From the NCBI GenBank assembly GCA_903906315.1, contig CAIVJW010000204.1:1-62243 (forward strand): a stretch of 62,243 bases of DNA, given 5' to 3'. The DNA comes from an uncultured delta proteobacterium (GTDB lineage: Bacteria > Myxococcota_A > Polyangia > Polyangiales > Polyangiaceae). The notes beneath the pieces are model-generated. The model saw nothing but the letters and a program-made list of their open reading frames with translations, did not search any database and was not told where the DNA came from. Shown here piece by piece: positions 1 through 9,861 of this stretch. Numbering within the stretch: position 1 is the stretch's first letter; each line of letters starts with the position of its first letter. Both the position numbers and the translations under genes were made by a program.

Positions 1-224
1 CGCGCGCCATCGCAGCCGCCAGCGCGGCGCGCGCGTGCGGCCGACCGCGCGGAGCGGGCGCGCTCCTCGTCGACGCCGCGCTCGGCGACGCGCTGCTCGC
101 CGCGGCCTTCGTGCGCGCGATCGGGACGCGATCCGTGACGTGGCGCGGGCGATCGCTCGCCGTCGGGCCGCTCGGCAACCTGTACGAGGTGCCCTCCTCC
201 GACGGCGCCTCGCGCGCGCGGTGA
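1..224 (+). CDS. C-terminal end of a probable membrane glycosyltransferase (partial)
   Basis: An open frame enters from the left edge and stops with TGA at 222-224, giving the last 73 residues of a protein. A hydrophobic stretch (ALLVDAALGDALLAAAFVRA) is followed by a short tail with WRGRSLAVG. That arrangement, a last membrane segment followed by W-R-G-R and a Gly-containing end, resembles the C-terminus of ceramide-glucosyltransferase and HpnI-like family 2 glycosyltransferases. The catalytic part is outside the window, so the family is a guess from the tail only. The gene converges on crtB with 26 bases between them. A role in modifying carotenoids or hopanoids would fit the neighbourhood but is not shown. 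Confidence 0.4.
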   Translation, partial: RAIAAASAARACGRPRGAGALLVDAALGDALLAAAFVRAIGTRSVTWRGRSLAVGPLGNLYEVPSSDGASRAR

Positions 225-250
225 TCGCCGCGCGCGGGGCGCGGTCGTCG

Positions 251-1205
251 TCAGCGCGCGATGGCCTCGACGAGAAAGCGCGTCTCGGGCAGCGGCGGGA
301 GGGCCGCCCCGCGCGCCACGCCCCGCGCGGAGCCGGGATCCAAGTCCCGCCAGAACAGCGCCGCGAGCGCGCGCAGGGCGAGCGCGACCTTGCGACGCCC
401 CGGAACGACGGCCCGGCGCGACACCGAGTCGAAGCCGGCGCGGGCCAGCTCGGCGTGGATGCCGCGGTAGAGCAGGCTCGCCGCGCGCATCGCCACGCGG
501 CAATCGCGCGGCAGCATCGCGAGGCCGGGCGTCGAGCGTTCGTACAAGGTTTCGGCCTCGACCACGAGCCGCTGCACGACGAAGCCGAGGCGCGGCCGGT
601 GCACGGGGTGCGCGCAGAGCTCGGCGGGGTCGATGCCGGCCTCGTCGAGCCACTCGCGGGGCAGGTAGACGCGCCCGCGCCGAGCGTCCTCCCCCACGTC
701 GCGGGCCACGTTCGTCAGCTGCATCGCGACCCCGAGGTCGCAGGCGCGCGCGAGCACGGCCGCGTGCCGCACGCCCATCAGCGCCGTCATCATCGCGCCC
801 ACCGTCGCCGCGACGCGGGCCGCGTACGCGCGCAGGTCCTCGATCGTGTCGTAGCCGCGCGCGCGCTCGTCCCAGGCGAAGCCCTCGAGCATCGCCTCGA
901 ACGGCTCGCGCGGCAGCCCGCGCTCGGCCACGACCACCGCGAGCGCGCGGTCGACGGGCGAGGGCCCCGGCTGCCCGGAAAACACGCGCGTGAGCCGCCG
1001 CGACAGCGCGCCGAGCGCCGCCGGGTCGCGCGGCTCCTCGTCGACCGCGTCGTCGGCCTCGCGGCAGAACGCGTACACGGCCGCGGCCGGCGCGCGCATC
1101 CGCGACGGCAGCAGCAGCGACGCGGCGTGGAACGTCCTCGACCCCGCGCGCAGCGCCCGCAGGCACGCTCGCGTGTCCGCCTCGGGGCCCGGCACGACCT
1201 CGCGA

Positions 1206-1225
<20 letters not shown>
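251..1225 (-). CDS. crtB: Phytoene/squalene synthase family protein (CrtB)
   Basis: This 324-residue protein has the usual length and motifs of head-to-head prenyl synthases that condense two geranylgeranyl diphosphates to phytoene. The first Asp-rich motif reads CREADDAVDEEP near residues 54-65, and the second reads NVARDVGEDARRGRVYLP near 172-189. Both bind diphosphate through magnesium in this family. The start lies 20 bases inside the end of crtI, so the two are read as one operon (crtI then crtB). Substrate choice between phytoene and squalene cannot be read from motifs, but the neighbouring desaturase and CarH-type regulator favour carotenoid synthesis. Confidence 0.88.
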
Positions 1226-2708
<1,483 letters not shown>

Positions 2709-2720
<12 letters not shown>

Positions 2721-2748
2721 CACCCGAGACTAACCTTCTACGAACTTT
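2709..2748. promoter_or_regulatory. Compact divergent control region crtI / carH-like
   Basis: Only 24-52 bases separate crtI from its divergent regulator, depending on the starts used. On the plus strand TTGACT at 2709-2714 is followed after 16 bases by TAACCT at 2731-2736, a plausible promoter for the regulator that would start transcription close to 2743. The -35 element would lie inside the first codons of crtI. The reverse strand offers only a weaker candidate. Any operator for the regulator must overlap these elements. The assignment rests on position and partial consensus only. Confidence 0.35.
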
Positions 2749-2772
2749 ATGCAACCCCCAGGCAACCCGACG

Positions 2773-3711
2773 ATGAACGACGCCGAGCACCAGTACCGGA
2801 TTCACGCCGTCGAAGAGCTCACGGGCGTCTCCGCCGCCACGCTGCGCGCGTGGGAGCGCCGCTACGGCTTCCCCTCCCCGTCGCGGACGGCCGCGGCGTA
2901 CCGGCTGTACGACCAGCGCGACGTGACGCGCATCCTGCAGATGCGAGGGCTCATCGACTCCGGCCTCGCGGCCGCGGAGGCAGCCCGCCAGGTGCTCGCG
3001 CGCGGCGAGAGCGCTCCCGTCGCGCGCCCGTCGCAGCCGCCCAACGCCGACCCGTTCGCGGTCGCCGCCGACCGCATCGTGGACGCCGCGAGCACGCTCG
3101 ACGCGCACGCGCTCGACCAGTCCGTCCAGTGGGCGCTCTCGCTCGGGTCGAGCCTCGACGTCTTCGACCTCGCGTTCACGCCCGCCCTGCGCCGCATCGG
3201 CGACCTGTGGGAGCAGGGCCGCCTGACGGTCGCCCACGAGCACCTCGCCGCCCAGCGCGTGCAGTCCGCCGCGCTCGAGCTGCTTCGCCTGGCTCAGCCC
3301 GCCGTCGGCGCCCCCCAGGCGCTGCTCGCCTGCTTCGAGGACGAGGACCACGTGATCGGCCTGCTCGGCGTCGGGCTGAAGCTTGCCTCGTGGGGCTACC
3401 GCGCGATCCTCCTCGGCGCGCGCACGCCGCCGCAGGCCGTGGCGCGCGTCGTCGAGCACGGATCCTCGTCGCTGGTCGCGCTGTCCGTCGTGATCGCGCC
3501 CCCCACGGCGCGGTCGCGCGAGCTCGTCGACTCCTACGCGGACGCGTGCGCCGAGGTCCCGTGGGCCGTCGGCGGTCCGGCCGCAGCCGGCCTCCGCGCG
3601 TTCGTCGAGGGTCGCGGCGGGCTCGTCCTCGACTCGGCGGACCGCTTGCGCGAGCTGATCGCCCGGCCGACGTCAGCCGAGGCCGCCCGCGCCCGCAAGC
3701 GGCGGGCCTGA
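2773..3711 (+). CDS. carH: CarH/CarA-type MerR regulator with B12-binding photoreceptor domain
   Basis: A 312-residue light-responsive repressor candidate. Residues 8-60 form a MerR winged helix (YRIHAVEELTGVSAATLRAW, then ERRYGFPSP). Residues from about 95 form a four-helix cap followed by a Rossmann B12-binding fold. The cap contains W146, then nine residues, then E156-H157, matching the Wx9EH motif that contacts adenosylcobalamin in CarH. The B12 motif ExHxxG is intact as E191-D-H193-V-I-G196. In this family adenosylcobalamin drives tetramer formation on DNA, and light breaks the complex. The ATG at 2773 is preferred because homologues begin near this point; an in-frame ATG at 2749 would add eight residues. 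Its place opposite crtI implies carotenoid control. Confidence 0.85.
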   Translation: MNDAEHQYRIHAVEELTGVSAATLRAWERRYGFPSPSRTAAAYRLYDQRDVTRILQMRGLIDSGLAAAEAARQVLARGESAPVARPSQPPNADPFAVAADRIVDAASTLDAHALDQSVQWALSLGSSLDVFDLAFTPALRRIGDLWEQGRLTVAHEHLAAQRVQSAALELLRLAQPAVGAPQALLACFEDEDHVIGLLGVGLKLASWGYRAILLGARTPPQAVARVVEHGSSSLVALSVVIAPPTARSRELVDSYADACAEVPWAVGGPAAAGLRAFVEGRGGLVLDSADRLRELIARPTSAEAARARKRRA

Positions 3712-3783
3712 GGGGTCGCGGGGGCGGACGGCGACCGCGAGCTCCCCCGCGCGCGTCGTCGCCCGGAGGGGCCCGCGACCTAG

Positions 3784-4335
3784 CTACGCGCCGATCTCGG
3801 TGCGCACGAGGGCGACCACGCGCTTTCTCGCGTCGGCCGACAGGCTCCCTTCGGCCGCGAAGAGCACGCGCCCGTCCTTGCCGATCAGGACGACGCTGCT
3901 CGTCTTTCGCCGCAGCTGGAGGGCGCCTCGAAAGCCGCCGTCCCAGTCGCAGTAGATCGAAAGCCCGGCGCGCGTCGACTCGTCGCGAATGGCGCTCCTC
4001 ACGAAGCCCTTCGCGGGCCAGTAGTCGTAGTCGCTGACGTCCGCGACCGGCAGCATGAACAGCGCCGCGAACCTCGGCGTCTCGCCGGCCAGCGCCTTGA
4101 GATCGCGCTTGAGCGGCGCGTTCTGCTGCGAGGTGTCGCGATCCTCGTAGACGACGAGCATGGGGCGCCCCGCAGCGGCTCGCGCGTCGAGCGCGCGCCC
4201 GTCGGCGTCCTCGAGCGTGGTGGTGGTCGTGGGGGATGAGCCGACCGGCGGCAGCGCGCCGGCCGAGCCGACGAGGAGCGCGATCGAGATCAAGACCGAG
4301 ATCGGGGGGGCGAGGAAGCGCGGGCGGGGGGCCAT
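3784..4335 (-). CDS. Exported YtfJ-like thioredoxin-fold protein
   Basis: A 183-residue protein with a hydrophobic N-terminal export signal (PPISVLISIALLVGSAGAL) and no active-site Cys pair. The C-terminal segment SSVVLIGKDGRVLFAAEGSL, followed by a short helix, resembles the end of YtfJ-family periplasmic proteins, which have a thioredoxin-like fold and no assigned reaction. The start at 4335 is chosen because it places the signal peptide at the N-terminus; a start at 4365 would add ten residues. It converges on the carH-like gene across about 70 bases. Family assignment is moderate and function unknown. Confidence 0.55.
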   Translation of the reverse strand: MAPRPRFLAPPISVLISIALLVGSAGALPPVGSSPTTTTTLEDADGRALDARAAAGRPMLVVYEDRDTSQQNAPLKRDLKALAGETPRFAALFMLPVADVSDYDYWPAKGFVRSAIRDESTRAGLSIYCDWDGGFRGALQLRRKTSSVVLIGKDGRVLFAAEGSLSADARKRVVALVRTEIGA

Positions 4336-4390
4336 GTCCAGGGATCTACATCCTTGAACAAACATTGCAAGCCCGCCCGCGCGGACAGGA

Positions 4391-4969
4391 TCAGCGGACG
4401 GGCGGGGAGAACGTCCGAGCGGGGCCGGGGGCGAGATCGACCACCACGCCGCGGAACTCGACCTCGCCGGTCTTCTCCGCGTGCATGGGGATCTTCGCCT
4501 TGCCGTAGAGCGTGCTCGGCTTGCCGGGGGCGGGGACGCTCGCGGCGCAGAGCGTGAGGTCGGAGCCCCACGGCACGAACACCTCGATGAAGAAGCGCCC
4601 GTTCGTGGTGCCGCCGTTGCCGACCACCTTGCCGTCGCCGAGGCAGTCCCCGACGGCGACGAAGGTCTGCGGCGCGGCGGCGCCGTCGAGCTTGCGCGGC
4701 GCCTTCACCGTGCCGCCGATCTCCACCTCGCAGATGCGCGCCGGGGCGACGCCGCCGTCGGCCGCGGGGCCCGACGGCGGAGCGACCGACGCGCCCGTCG
4801 TCGGGGCGGGCGTGCGGATCGCGGCGGAGGCTCCCGTCGTCGGCGCGGGCGCCGCGGCCGCAGAGGCCGTAGGCGCCGCGCTCGACGCGGGCGCGGGCGG
4901 CGCCGCCGGGTCGCACCCGAGCGGCGCCGCGATCGCGATCGCGAGGAGGGCCCTCGACGAACGGCTCAC
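4391..4969 (-). CDS. Small lipoprotein coupled to the Cys-rich repeat protein
   Basis: A 192-residue predicted lipoprotein. It starts at a GTG that overlaps the upstream stop codon in the tetranucleotide GTGA (4966-4969), so translation is probably coupled. The signal peptide MSRSSRALLAIAIAAPLGC ends in a lipobox with Cys19. It is followed by a long Ala/Pro/Thr-rich linker in which a short APTTGAS-type stretch occurs twice, then a compact domain with two Cys residues (CEVEIGG, then VAVGDCLGDG) and beta-strand-like sequence. I do not recognise the domain. Co-translation with the large surface protein upstream suggests a shared role at the cell surface. Confidence 0.7.
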   Translation of the reverse strand: MSRSSRALLAIAIAAPLGCDPAAPPAPASSAAPTASAAAAPAPTTGASAAIRTPAPTTGASVAPPSGPAADGGVAPARICEVEIGGTVKAPRKLDGAAAPQTFVAVGDCLGDGKVVGNGGTTNGRFFIEVFVPWGSDLTLCAASVPAPGKPSTLYGKAKIPMHAEKTGEVEFRGVVVDLAPGPARTFSPPVR

Positions 4970-7900
4970 GGGCAGGAGTAGGCGACCGACACGCTGCCGA
5001 GCGTCGGCTTGTTCTGCGTGTCGCTCGTCGCGATGACGAACTCGACCTGCAGCGTGCTCGGGTCGGTACCCGGCGGCAGCGCGATCGCGACCGGCTTCGG
5101 GATCGCGGGCGGCTCGATGCCGACCGTGACGAACGGCGCGGCGGCGAGCGACGCGACGTCCTTGGCGGCGCGGTAACGGACCTGCAGCGTCGTGCCGACG
5201 GGCACCGTGTCGGTCCAGCTGAGCTCGCCCCACGTCGCCTTGCTGCCGCAGAACGCGGTGAAGTTCTTGTGGTAGCTGCCGGTCGTGGGCGCCGTGAGCG
5301 CGAGCTGCGAACCGGAGAGGTCCGAGTACACGTACGGCGTGGCGCCCGTGCGGACCGACGTGACCGCGTAGTTGTTCGCGACGTCGACGCGGTAGAGCGA
5401 TCCCTGGGGCCCGTTCACCGCGGCGAGGTTGGTCGTCTCGGTGTTGACGAAGTACGGCACGGCGTTGCCGTCGATGGCGGTGCCGAGGATGTAGTTGTTC
5501 GCGTTGTTGCCGGTGTTCGAGGCCATCGGGATGGCCTTCTTCAGGGTCATCCCCTGCCCGACCGGCTTCGACGCGTCGACGTGGAAGCCGCCGTAGCAGG
5601 TGTCCGGCACCCACAGGTTGTAGGCGGCGTCGAGCGACGGGCCGCGCGGGAAGCAGGCCCCCGGGAGCGTGAGCGACTCCCACACCGGGTTCGCCGCCGA
5701 GGGGTCCATGCGGGCCACGCAGGTGCCGCCGGCCGAGTAGATGTAGCCGCGCACGTCGGCGGTGATCGCGTAGGCGCACGGCGCCGCGGTCCCGACGAAC
5801 GCCGCGGGGAGCGCGGCCTGGTTCGTGTCGACCTTGATGATCTTGCTGGTGGCCGCGTCGCGGATCCAGAGGAACCCGAAGCGGTCGAAGACCGACGAGT
5901 ACGGCATCCCGGGCAGGGCGACCTGCTTGACGATCTGGCCGCTCTGCGCGTTGATCTGGACGAGCTCGCTCGTGCCGTAGAGGCCGACGTAGAAGTTGCT
6001 CGAGAGCGACCCGTCCGGCGCCGACTTCGAGTCGAACGTCGCGGAGCGCGGCAGCGTGCCGGCGCCGGCGACCATGTTGCCGTTGCGATCGCGGTTGAGC
6101 GGCGTCCACCAGAGCACGCACTCGTCGGGGCTGACGGTCGTGTTGGCCGGCCAGACGAACGGAGCCGACACGGCGCCTGCGCCGACCATCGTGTCGATCT
6201 TGCCGTTGCCGTTGCGATCGACGCAGCGCGACAGGTCGCCCGCGATCATGACCGCGGACGCGCGCTCGGCGTGCAGCGCCCCGGCGTAGAAGTAGTTCGC
6301 GCGGTTCGCGATGCCGACGTTGCCATCGAGGCTGACGCTGGTGCGCGACGGATCGGCCGCGCAGCCGGGCGCGGTGCAATAGCGCGCGACCTCCTTGAAG
6401 GTCACGGGGTCGATCTTCGACACCGTGCCGTCGCCGCTGTTCGCCACGTACACGTAGCGGGCGATCGCCAGCAGGCTCGTCTGACGGTCGACCGTCGCGG
6501 CGCCGTTCGGATCGAGCACGATGAGCTTCGATCCGTCGCCCTTCGGGTCGAGGGGCGGGTTGCCCGCGCCGCCGACCGAGACGGTCGCGCCATGCCCGCA
6601 CGCGCCCTGATCGCAGGCGCCGTTCCAGCAGTCGGCGCCCTGCTTGCAGCCGAGCGCGGGGCCGCAGCTCGGGCAGAGGCCGCCGCAGTCGACGTCCGTC
6701 TCATTGCCATTCTTCACGCCGTCCTTGCACGACGGGACCTGGCACTCGCTGTTGACGCAGATGCCGCTGTCGCAGTCCGCACCCTTCTTGCAGCCGAGCG
6801 CCGTGGCGCAGGGCGGACACGCCGGGCCGCCGCAGTCGACGTCCGTCTCGCCGCCGTTGTCGATGCCATCGAGGCACGAGGGCGCGGTGCAGACGCTCCC
6901 GTCGCACGCGCCGTCGAGGCAGTCGCCGCCGACGCTGCAGACCTTGCCGACGGCGCACGGCGCGCACGTCGAGCCGCCGCAGTCGACGTCCGTCTCGGCG
7001 CCGTTCTTGATGCCGTCGCCGCAGCCCGGCGGGACGCACAGGTTGTTGAAGCAGAGACCGCTGGAGCAGTCGCCGCCGAGCTGGCAGACCTTGCCATCGC
7101 CGCACGCGGGGCACGTCGGGCCGCCGCAGTCGACGTCGCTCTCCTTGCCGTTCTTCACGCCGTCGCCGCAGGTTGCCGGCGCGCACGATCCGCCCGTGCA
7201 GCGCAGGCTCTGACAGTCCGAGTCGAGGCCGCAGGCCTTGCCGTCGTCGCACGCGAGGCAAGCGCCCCCGCCGCAGTCGACGTCCGTCTCGGCGCCGTTC
7301 TTCTGCGCGTCGCCGCAGCCGGCCCCGACGCACACGTTGTTGAAGCAGAGCGCGCTCTTGCAGTCACCCGCCTTGGCGCAGGCCTTGCCGAGATCGCACG
7401 CGCCGCACGGACCGCCGCAGTCGACGTCGCTCTCGCCGCCGTTCTGGAGCGAGTCGCTGCACGACGCCTCGGCGCACTTGCCGGCCACGCAGGCGCCGCT
7501 CACGCAGTCGCCGTCCGCGCCGCACCCCTTGCCGGTGCCGCAGTCCCCGCAGGCACCGCCGCAGTCGACGTCGCTCTCGTCGCCGTTCTTCATGCCGTCG
7601 ACGCAGCTCGCCTCCGCGCACTTGCCGTCGACGCACGGCCCGGCCGCGCAGTCCGACGACGTCGCGCAGGTGCCGCCGGTCGGGCACTTCGGACACTCGG
7701 CCCCGCCGCAATCGACGCCGGTCTCGGAGCCGTTCTTGGCTTTGTCGTCGCACGCCGCGGCCTGGCACGTGCCGCCGGTGCACACGCCGCTCGCGCAATC
7801 GGCGGCCGCTTTGCAGCCGCCTCCGTCCTTGCACGGGCCGCACACCTTGCCGCCGCAGTCGACGCCGGTCTCGTCGCCGTCCTTCTTCCCGTCGAGGCAC

Positions 7901-8187
7901 GCTTGCGGCAAGGCCCCGCATTTCCCGTTGATGCAGTCGCCGCTCGCGCAGTCCTTGGCCGCGCCGCACCCCTTGCCGTCGCCACACGCGTCGCACGAGC
8001 CGCCGCAATCGACGTCGGTCTCGTCGCCGTTCTTCGCGCCGTCGCCACAGCTGGGCGCCGCCGTCGACGACGTCGTCACCGCCGTCGTGGTCGCCCCCCC
8101 CGTCTCCGTCGCCGCGCCGCTCGACCCGCAGCCCACCACGGCCGTCGCGCACGCGGCGACGAGCCAACCTCTCAACCGCAAAGACAT
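4966..8187 (-). CDS. Lipoprotein with ten Cys-rich DVDCGG repeats and a beta-propeller
   Basis: A 1073-residue surface protein. It begins with a lipoprotein signal (AACATAVVGC, Cys20) and a Thr/Ser linker. Ten tandem modules of about 44-50 residues cover residues 47-530. Each has a core like NGDETDVDCGG, then CxxC, an xxDCxSGxC segment and a closing Cys, with 7-9 Cys per module and likely disulphide-linked. The remaining 540 residues show propeller-like blades (YVYVANSGDGTVSKIDP) and an Asp-rich, possibly Ca-binding piece (DRNGNGKIDT). A good ribosome site, GAAGGAG, lies 8 bases before the ATG. Such proteins are abundant in myxobacteria, sometimes mislabelled as enzymes. Function unknown; adhesion or ligand binding is likely. 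Confidence 0.8.
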   Translation of the reverse strand: MSLRLRGWLVAACATAVVGCGSSGAATETGGATTTAVTTSSTAAPSCGDGAKNGDETDVDCGGSCDACGDGKGCGAAKDCASGDCINGKCGALPQACLDGKKDGDETGVDCGGKVCGPCKDGGGCKAAADCASGVCTGGTCQAAACDDKAKNGSETGVDCGGAECPKCPTGGTCATSSDCAAGPCVDGKCAEASCVDGMKNGDESDVDCGGACGDCGTGKGCGADGDCVSGACVAGKCAEASCSDSLQNGGESDVDCGGPCGACDLGKACAKAGDCKSALCFNNVCVGAGCGDAQKNGAETDVDCGGGACLACDDGKACGLDSDCQSLRCTGGSCAPATCGDGVKNGKESDVDCGGPTCPACGDGKVCQLGGDCSSGLCFNNLCVPPGCGDGIKNGAETDVDCGGSTCAPCAVGKVCSVGGDCLDGACDGSVCTAPSCLDGIDNGGETDVDCGGPACPPCATALGCKKGADCDSGICVNSECQVPSCKDGVKNGNETDVDCGGLCPSCGPALGCKQGADCWNGACDQGACGHGATVSVGGAGNPPLDPKGDGSKLIVLDPNGAATVDRQTSLLAIARYVYVANSGDGTVSKIDPVTFKEVARYCTAPGCAADPSRTSVSLDGNVGIANRANYFYAGALHAERASAVMIAGDLSRCVDRNGNGKIDTMVGAGAVSAPFVWPANTTVSPDECVLWWTPLNRDRNGNMVAGAGTLPRSATFDSKSAPDGSLSSNFYVGLYGTSELVQINAQSGQIVKQVALPGMPYSSVFDRFGFLWIRDAATSKIIKVDTNQAALPAAFVGTAAPCAYAITADVRGYIYSAGGTCVARMDPSAANPVWESLTLPGACFPRGPSLDAAYNLWVPDTCYGGFHVDASKPVGQGMTLKKAIPMASNTGNNANNYILGTAIDGNAVPYFVNTETTNLAAVNGPQGSLYRVDVANNYAVTSVRTGATPYVYSDLSGSQLALTAPTTGSYHKNFTAFCGSKATWGELSWTDTVPVGTTLQVRYRAAKDVASLAAAPFVTVGIEPPAIPKPVAIALPPGTDPSTLQVEFVIATSDTQNKPTLGSVSVAYSCP
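6597..8049 (-). repeat. Coding tandem repeat: ten Cys-rich modules of about 140 bp
   Basis: Ten consecutive units within the large lipoprotein share the DNA core ccgccgcagtcgacgtc (plus-strand view) and the protein core (D/G)VDCGG. Spacing is about 132-150 bases. Units differ at many third positions, so the array is diverged rather than freshly expanded. Copy-number change by recombination would alter stalk length in frame. Confidence 0.85.
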
Positions 8188-8438
8188 GCTGATGCTCCTT
8201 CACCCGGCCGGGCGGGCCGTCCCGCTCGCGGGAGGCAGCACGCCGGCAGGTTCAGCCGAGCACGCTCGTCGCGCCGCGACGCGGAATCAATCGGCGCCAG
8301 CGCGCCGATCGCAACGGAGCTCGGACGAGGGCGTTCGCAAGCACGAAACGCAGCCGGAAGCGCGGCCGATCGCCGCAATCACCGCGAGCTCGCCACGCCT
8401 TGAAGGGCGTACGGTCGGAGCTGCACGGGAGCCGGCGG

Positions 8439-8511
8439 TGCCCAGGGACGGAATCGAACCGCCGACACGAGGATTTTCAATCCTCTGCTCTACCAACTGA
8501 GCTACCTGGGC
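8439..8511 (-). tRNA. tRNA-Phe (anticodon GAA)
   Basis: The minus strand folds as a full cloverleaf. The acceptor stem is GCCCAGG/CCTGGGC. The D arm is GCTC..GAGC, the anticodon stem GAGGA/TCCTC with loop TTGAAAA, and the T arm GGCGG-TTCGATT-CCGTC. The anticodon GAA decodes Phe. The discriminator base is A, and the terminal CCA is not encoded (ACCG follows). Arms and invariant loop bases are intact. Confidence 0.97.
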
Positions 8512-8542
8512 CTGTCGCGAAAGCCGCGTCAGTGGGGCCGGA

Positions 8543-8570
8543 ACGTTACGCGGCGGCGCGGACTTGTCAA
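8543..8570 (-). promoter_or_regulatory. Sigma-70-type promoter of tRNA-Phe
   Basis: On the minus strand TTGACA (8570-8565) is followed by a 16-base spacer and TAACGT (8548-8543). Transcription would begin about 25 bases before the mature tRNA end at 8511. The -35 hexamer matches consensus exactly, which is unusual in such GC-rich DNA. Confidence 0.65.
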
Positions 8571-8700
8571 GCACGACGGCACGTCCCTTTCGCACGGTCC
8601 CGGTCTCGACTGCGGTGGCAGGCCCTGCGCGCGTGGCGTCCTCGACCGCCCGGCGCGTCGTCCGGGCGTTCCCGCGCGCCGTCGCGGGCCTCGCAGCACG

Positions 8701-8883
8701 CCGGCGGGGCAGCTCGGTTGGCGGACGCTCGCTGGCCCCGCGAGCGGCGAACCGGCCCCGAATCGTGGTGGTGCAGGGGGGGACGACGAGCTCCCGGGCC
8801 GCGCGAGCTCCGATCGGCCCGAGGCCCTGACCCTCGCGATCGCCGGCCTGGGCCTCCTCGCCGGCCGGCGTCGCCGTCGCTGA
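8701..8883 (+). pseudogene. Orphan PEP-CTERM-like tail, probable relic of a surface-protein gene
   Basis: The plus-strand frame ending at TGA 8881-8883 reads SSDRPEALTLAIAGLGLL, then AG and five Arg. That is the pattern of a PEP-CTERM sorting tail: a Pro-Glu-type motif, a hydrophobic helix and a basic end. A perfect 12-bp hairpin follows nine bases later, as expected at a gene end. However, I find no ATG, GTG or TTG in this frame back to the tRNA gene, and the upstream residues do not look like a folded domain. I read it as the 3' remnant of a gene truncated near tRNA-Phe. The rest of 8512-8995 shows nothing beyond the tRNA promoter. Chance resemblance cannot be excluded. Confidence 0.35.
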
Positions 8884-8891
8884 AACCACCA

Positions 8892-8924
8892 CGCGCCTCC
8901 CGCTCACCGCGGGCGGGAGGCGCG
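8892..8924. terminator. 12-bp perfect stem-loop after the orphan tail
   Basis: CGCGCCTCCCGC (8892-8903) pairs with GCGGGAGGCGCG (8913-8924) around a nine-base loop. No T-run follows, as is common in high-GC genomes. It lies between the orphan plus-strand tail and the end of the minus-strand membrane-protein gene at 8996, so it could serve both directions. Confidence 0.5.
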
Positions 8925-8995
8925 ACGCGCTCGGCTCGCACGAACCTCCGCGAGGACGGCGCTCCGGCGCGCGACCGCCTGCGCCCGCGACCCGC

Positions 8996-9853
8996 TCAGG
9001 TCTCCGGCGGCGTGGCGCGCGCGTGGCGCATGGCGGCCGCGAGCCACGACGCGCGCAGCGCGACGGCGACGAGCAGGCTCGCCTGATGCGCGATCGCGGA
9101 CAGGGCGAACCTCGGCGCCGTGGCGTGCCCTACGCGGGCGGCGAGGGCGACGCCGACCGCGAGCGCGCCGGCCGCGAGCGACGCGCGGGCGGCATACGAC
9201 GCGAGGACGCGACCGGGACGCGCGCGGACGACCTCGATCGCGCGGGCCATCGCGAGGTAGGTGCCGCGCAGCTCGTCGACCGCGACCACGCGGGCGAGGT
9301 CATGCGCGACCCCGATCCCGAGGGCGAGCGCGACCACGACGACGACGCCCGCGACGCGCGCGAGGTTGTCGCGCGGCGGCGCCCAGCCGAAGCTCGTCAC
9401 GACGCGCCCCCAGCCGAAGTGGACCAGCGCCGCGGTCACGGCCTGCGTGAAGAGCGCGAGGCCCCAGAGCAGCGACAGCGTGCCGAGCGCGCGCGCCGAC
9501 CGCGCCGCGACGACGCGGAGCGGAAGCGCGCCACGATGACCGATCGCGACGAGGAGCGCCGCGAGAGGCGCGAGGCCGACGAACGCAGCGACCAGCAGGC
9601 CGATGCCCGCGCCCGCCGCGATCGCCGGAGCGGCCTGGTGCCCCTTGCGCACGACGTCGAGAAGCACCTCGCCGCCCGCATCGAAGAGCACCGCGTCCCC
9701 GCGTGGCAACCGCGAGACGAGCACGCCGACCTCGATCGCGAGCGGCGCGGCGACCGCCAGCCCCGCGATCGCGCGGAAGGCGTAGAAGCCGAATACCCAC
9801 CCGGGACGCGCCGAGGCGCTCGGACGCACGGTCTCGTCGAGGTCCTCGTCCAT
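8996..9853 (-). CDS. Polytopic membrane protein next to M1 peptidase
   Basis: A 285-residue protein with about six hydrophobic segments, for example AIAGLAVAAPLAIEVGVLV, ARVAGVVVVVALALGIGVA and LAAGALAVGVALAARVG. The start at 9853 is the first Met after the upstream stop, 8 bases from the end of the M1 peptidase gene, so the two form an operon. The short acidic N-terminus (MDEDLDETVRPSAS) is probably cytoplasmic. No nucleotide-binding or transporter signature is seen and I do not recognise a family. It may anchor or act with the peptidase. Confidence 0.7.
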   Translation of the reverse strand: MDEDLDETVRPSASARPGWVFGFYAFRAIAGLAVAAPLAIEVGVLVSRLPRGDAVLFDAGGEVLLDVVRKGHQAAPAIAAGAGIGLLVAAFVGLAPLAALLVAIGHRGALPLRVVAARSARALGTLSLLWGLALFTQAVTAALVHFGWGRVVTSFGWAPPRDNLARVAGVVVVVALALGIGVAHDLARVVAVDELRGTYLAMARAIEVVRARPGRVLASYAARASLAAGALAVGVALAARVGHATAPRFALSAIAHQASLLVAVALRASWLAAAMRHARATPPET

Positions 9854-9861
9854 GCGCGCGC

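Noticed and set aside
4391-4969. Reading the small lipoprotein as the tail of a 736-codon frame
   Set aside because: The upstream part is a shadow of the Cys-rich gene; GTGA overlap and a lipobox define the true start.
5269-8403. A long plus-strand frame opposite the Cys-rich lipoprotein
   Set aside because: Its periodic VDVRLxAV pattern is the antisense of the Cys-rich repeat array.
8287-8907. Minus-strand frame across the tRNA gene, with QVAQLVEQRIENPRVGGSIP
   Set aside because: This is the well-known false peptide obtained by translating through a tRNA-Phe gene; the cloverleaf is intact.
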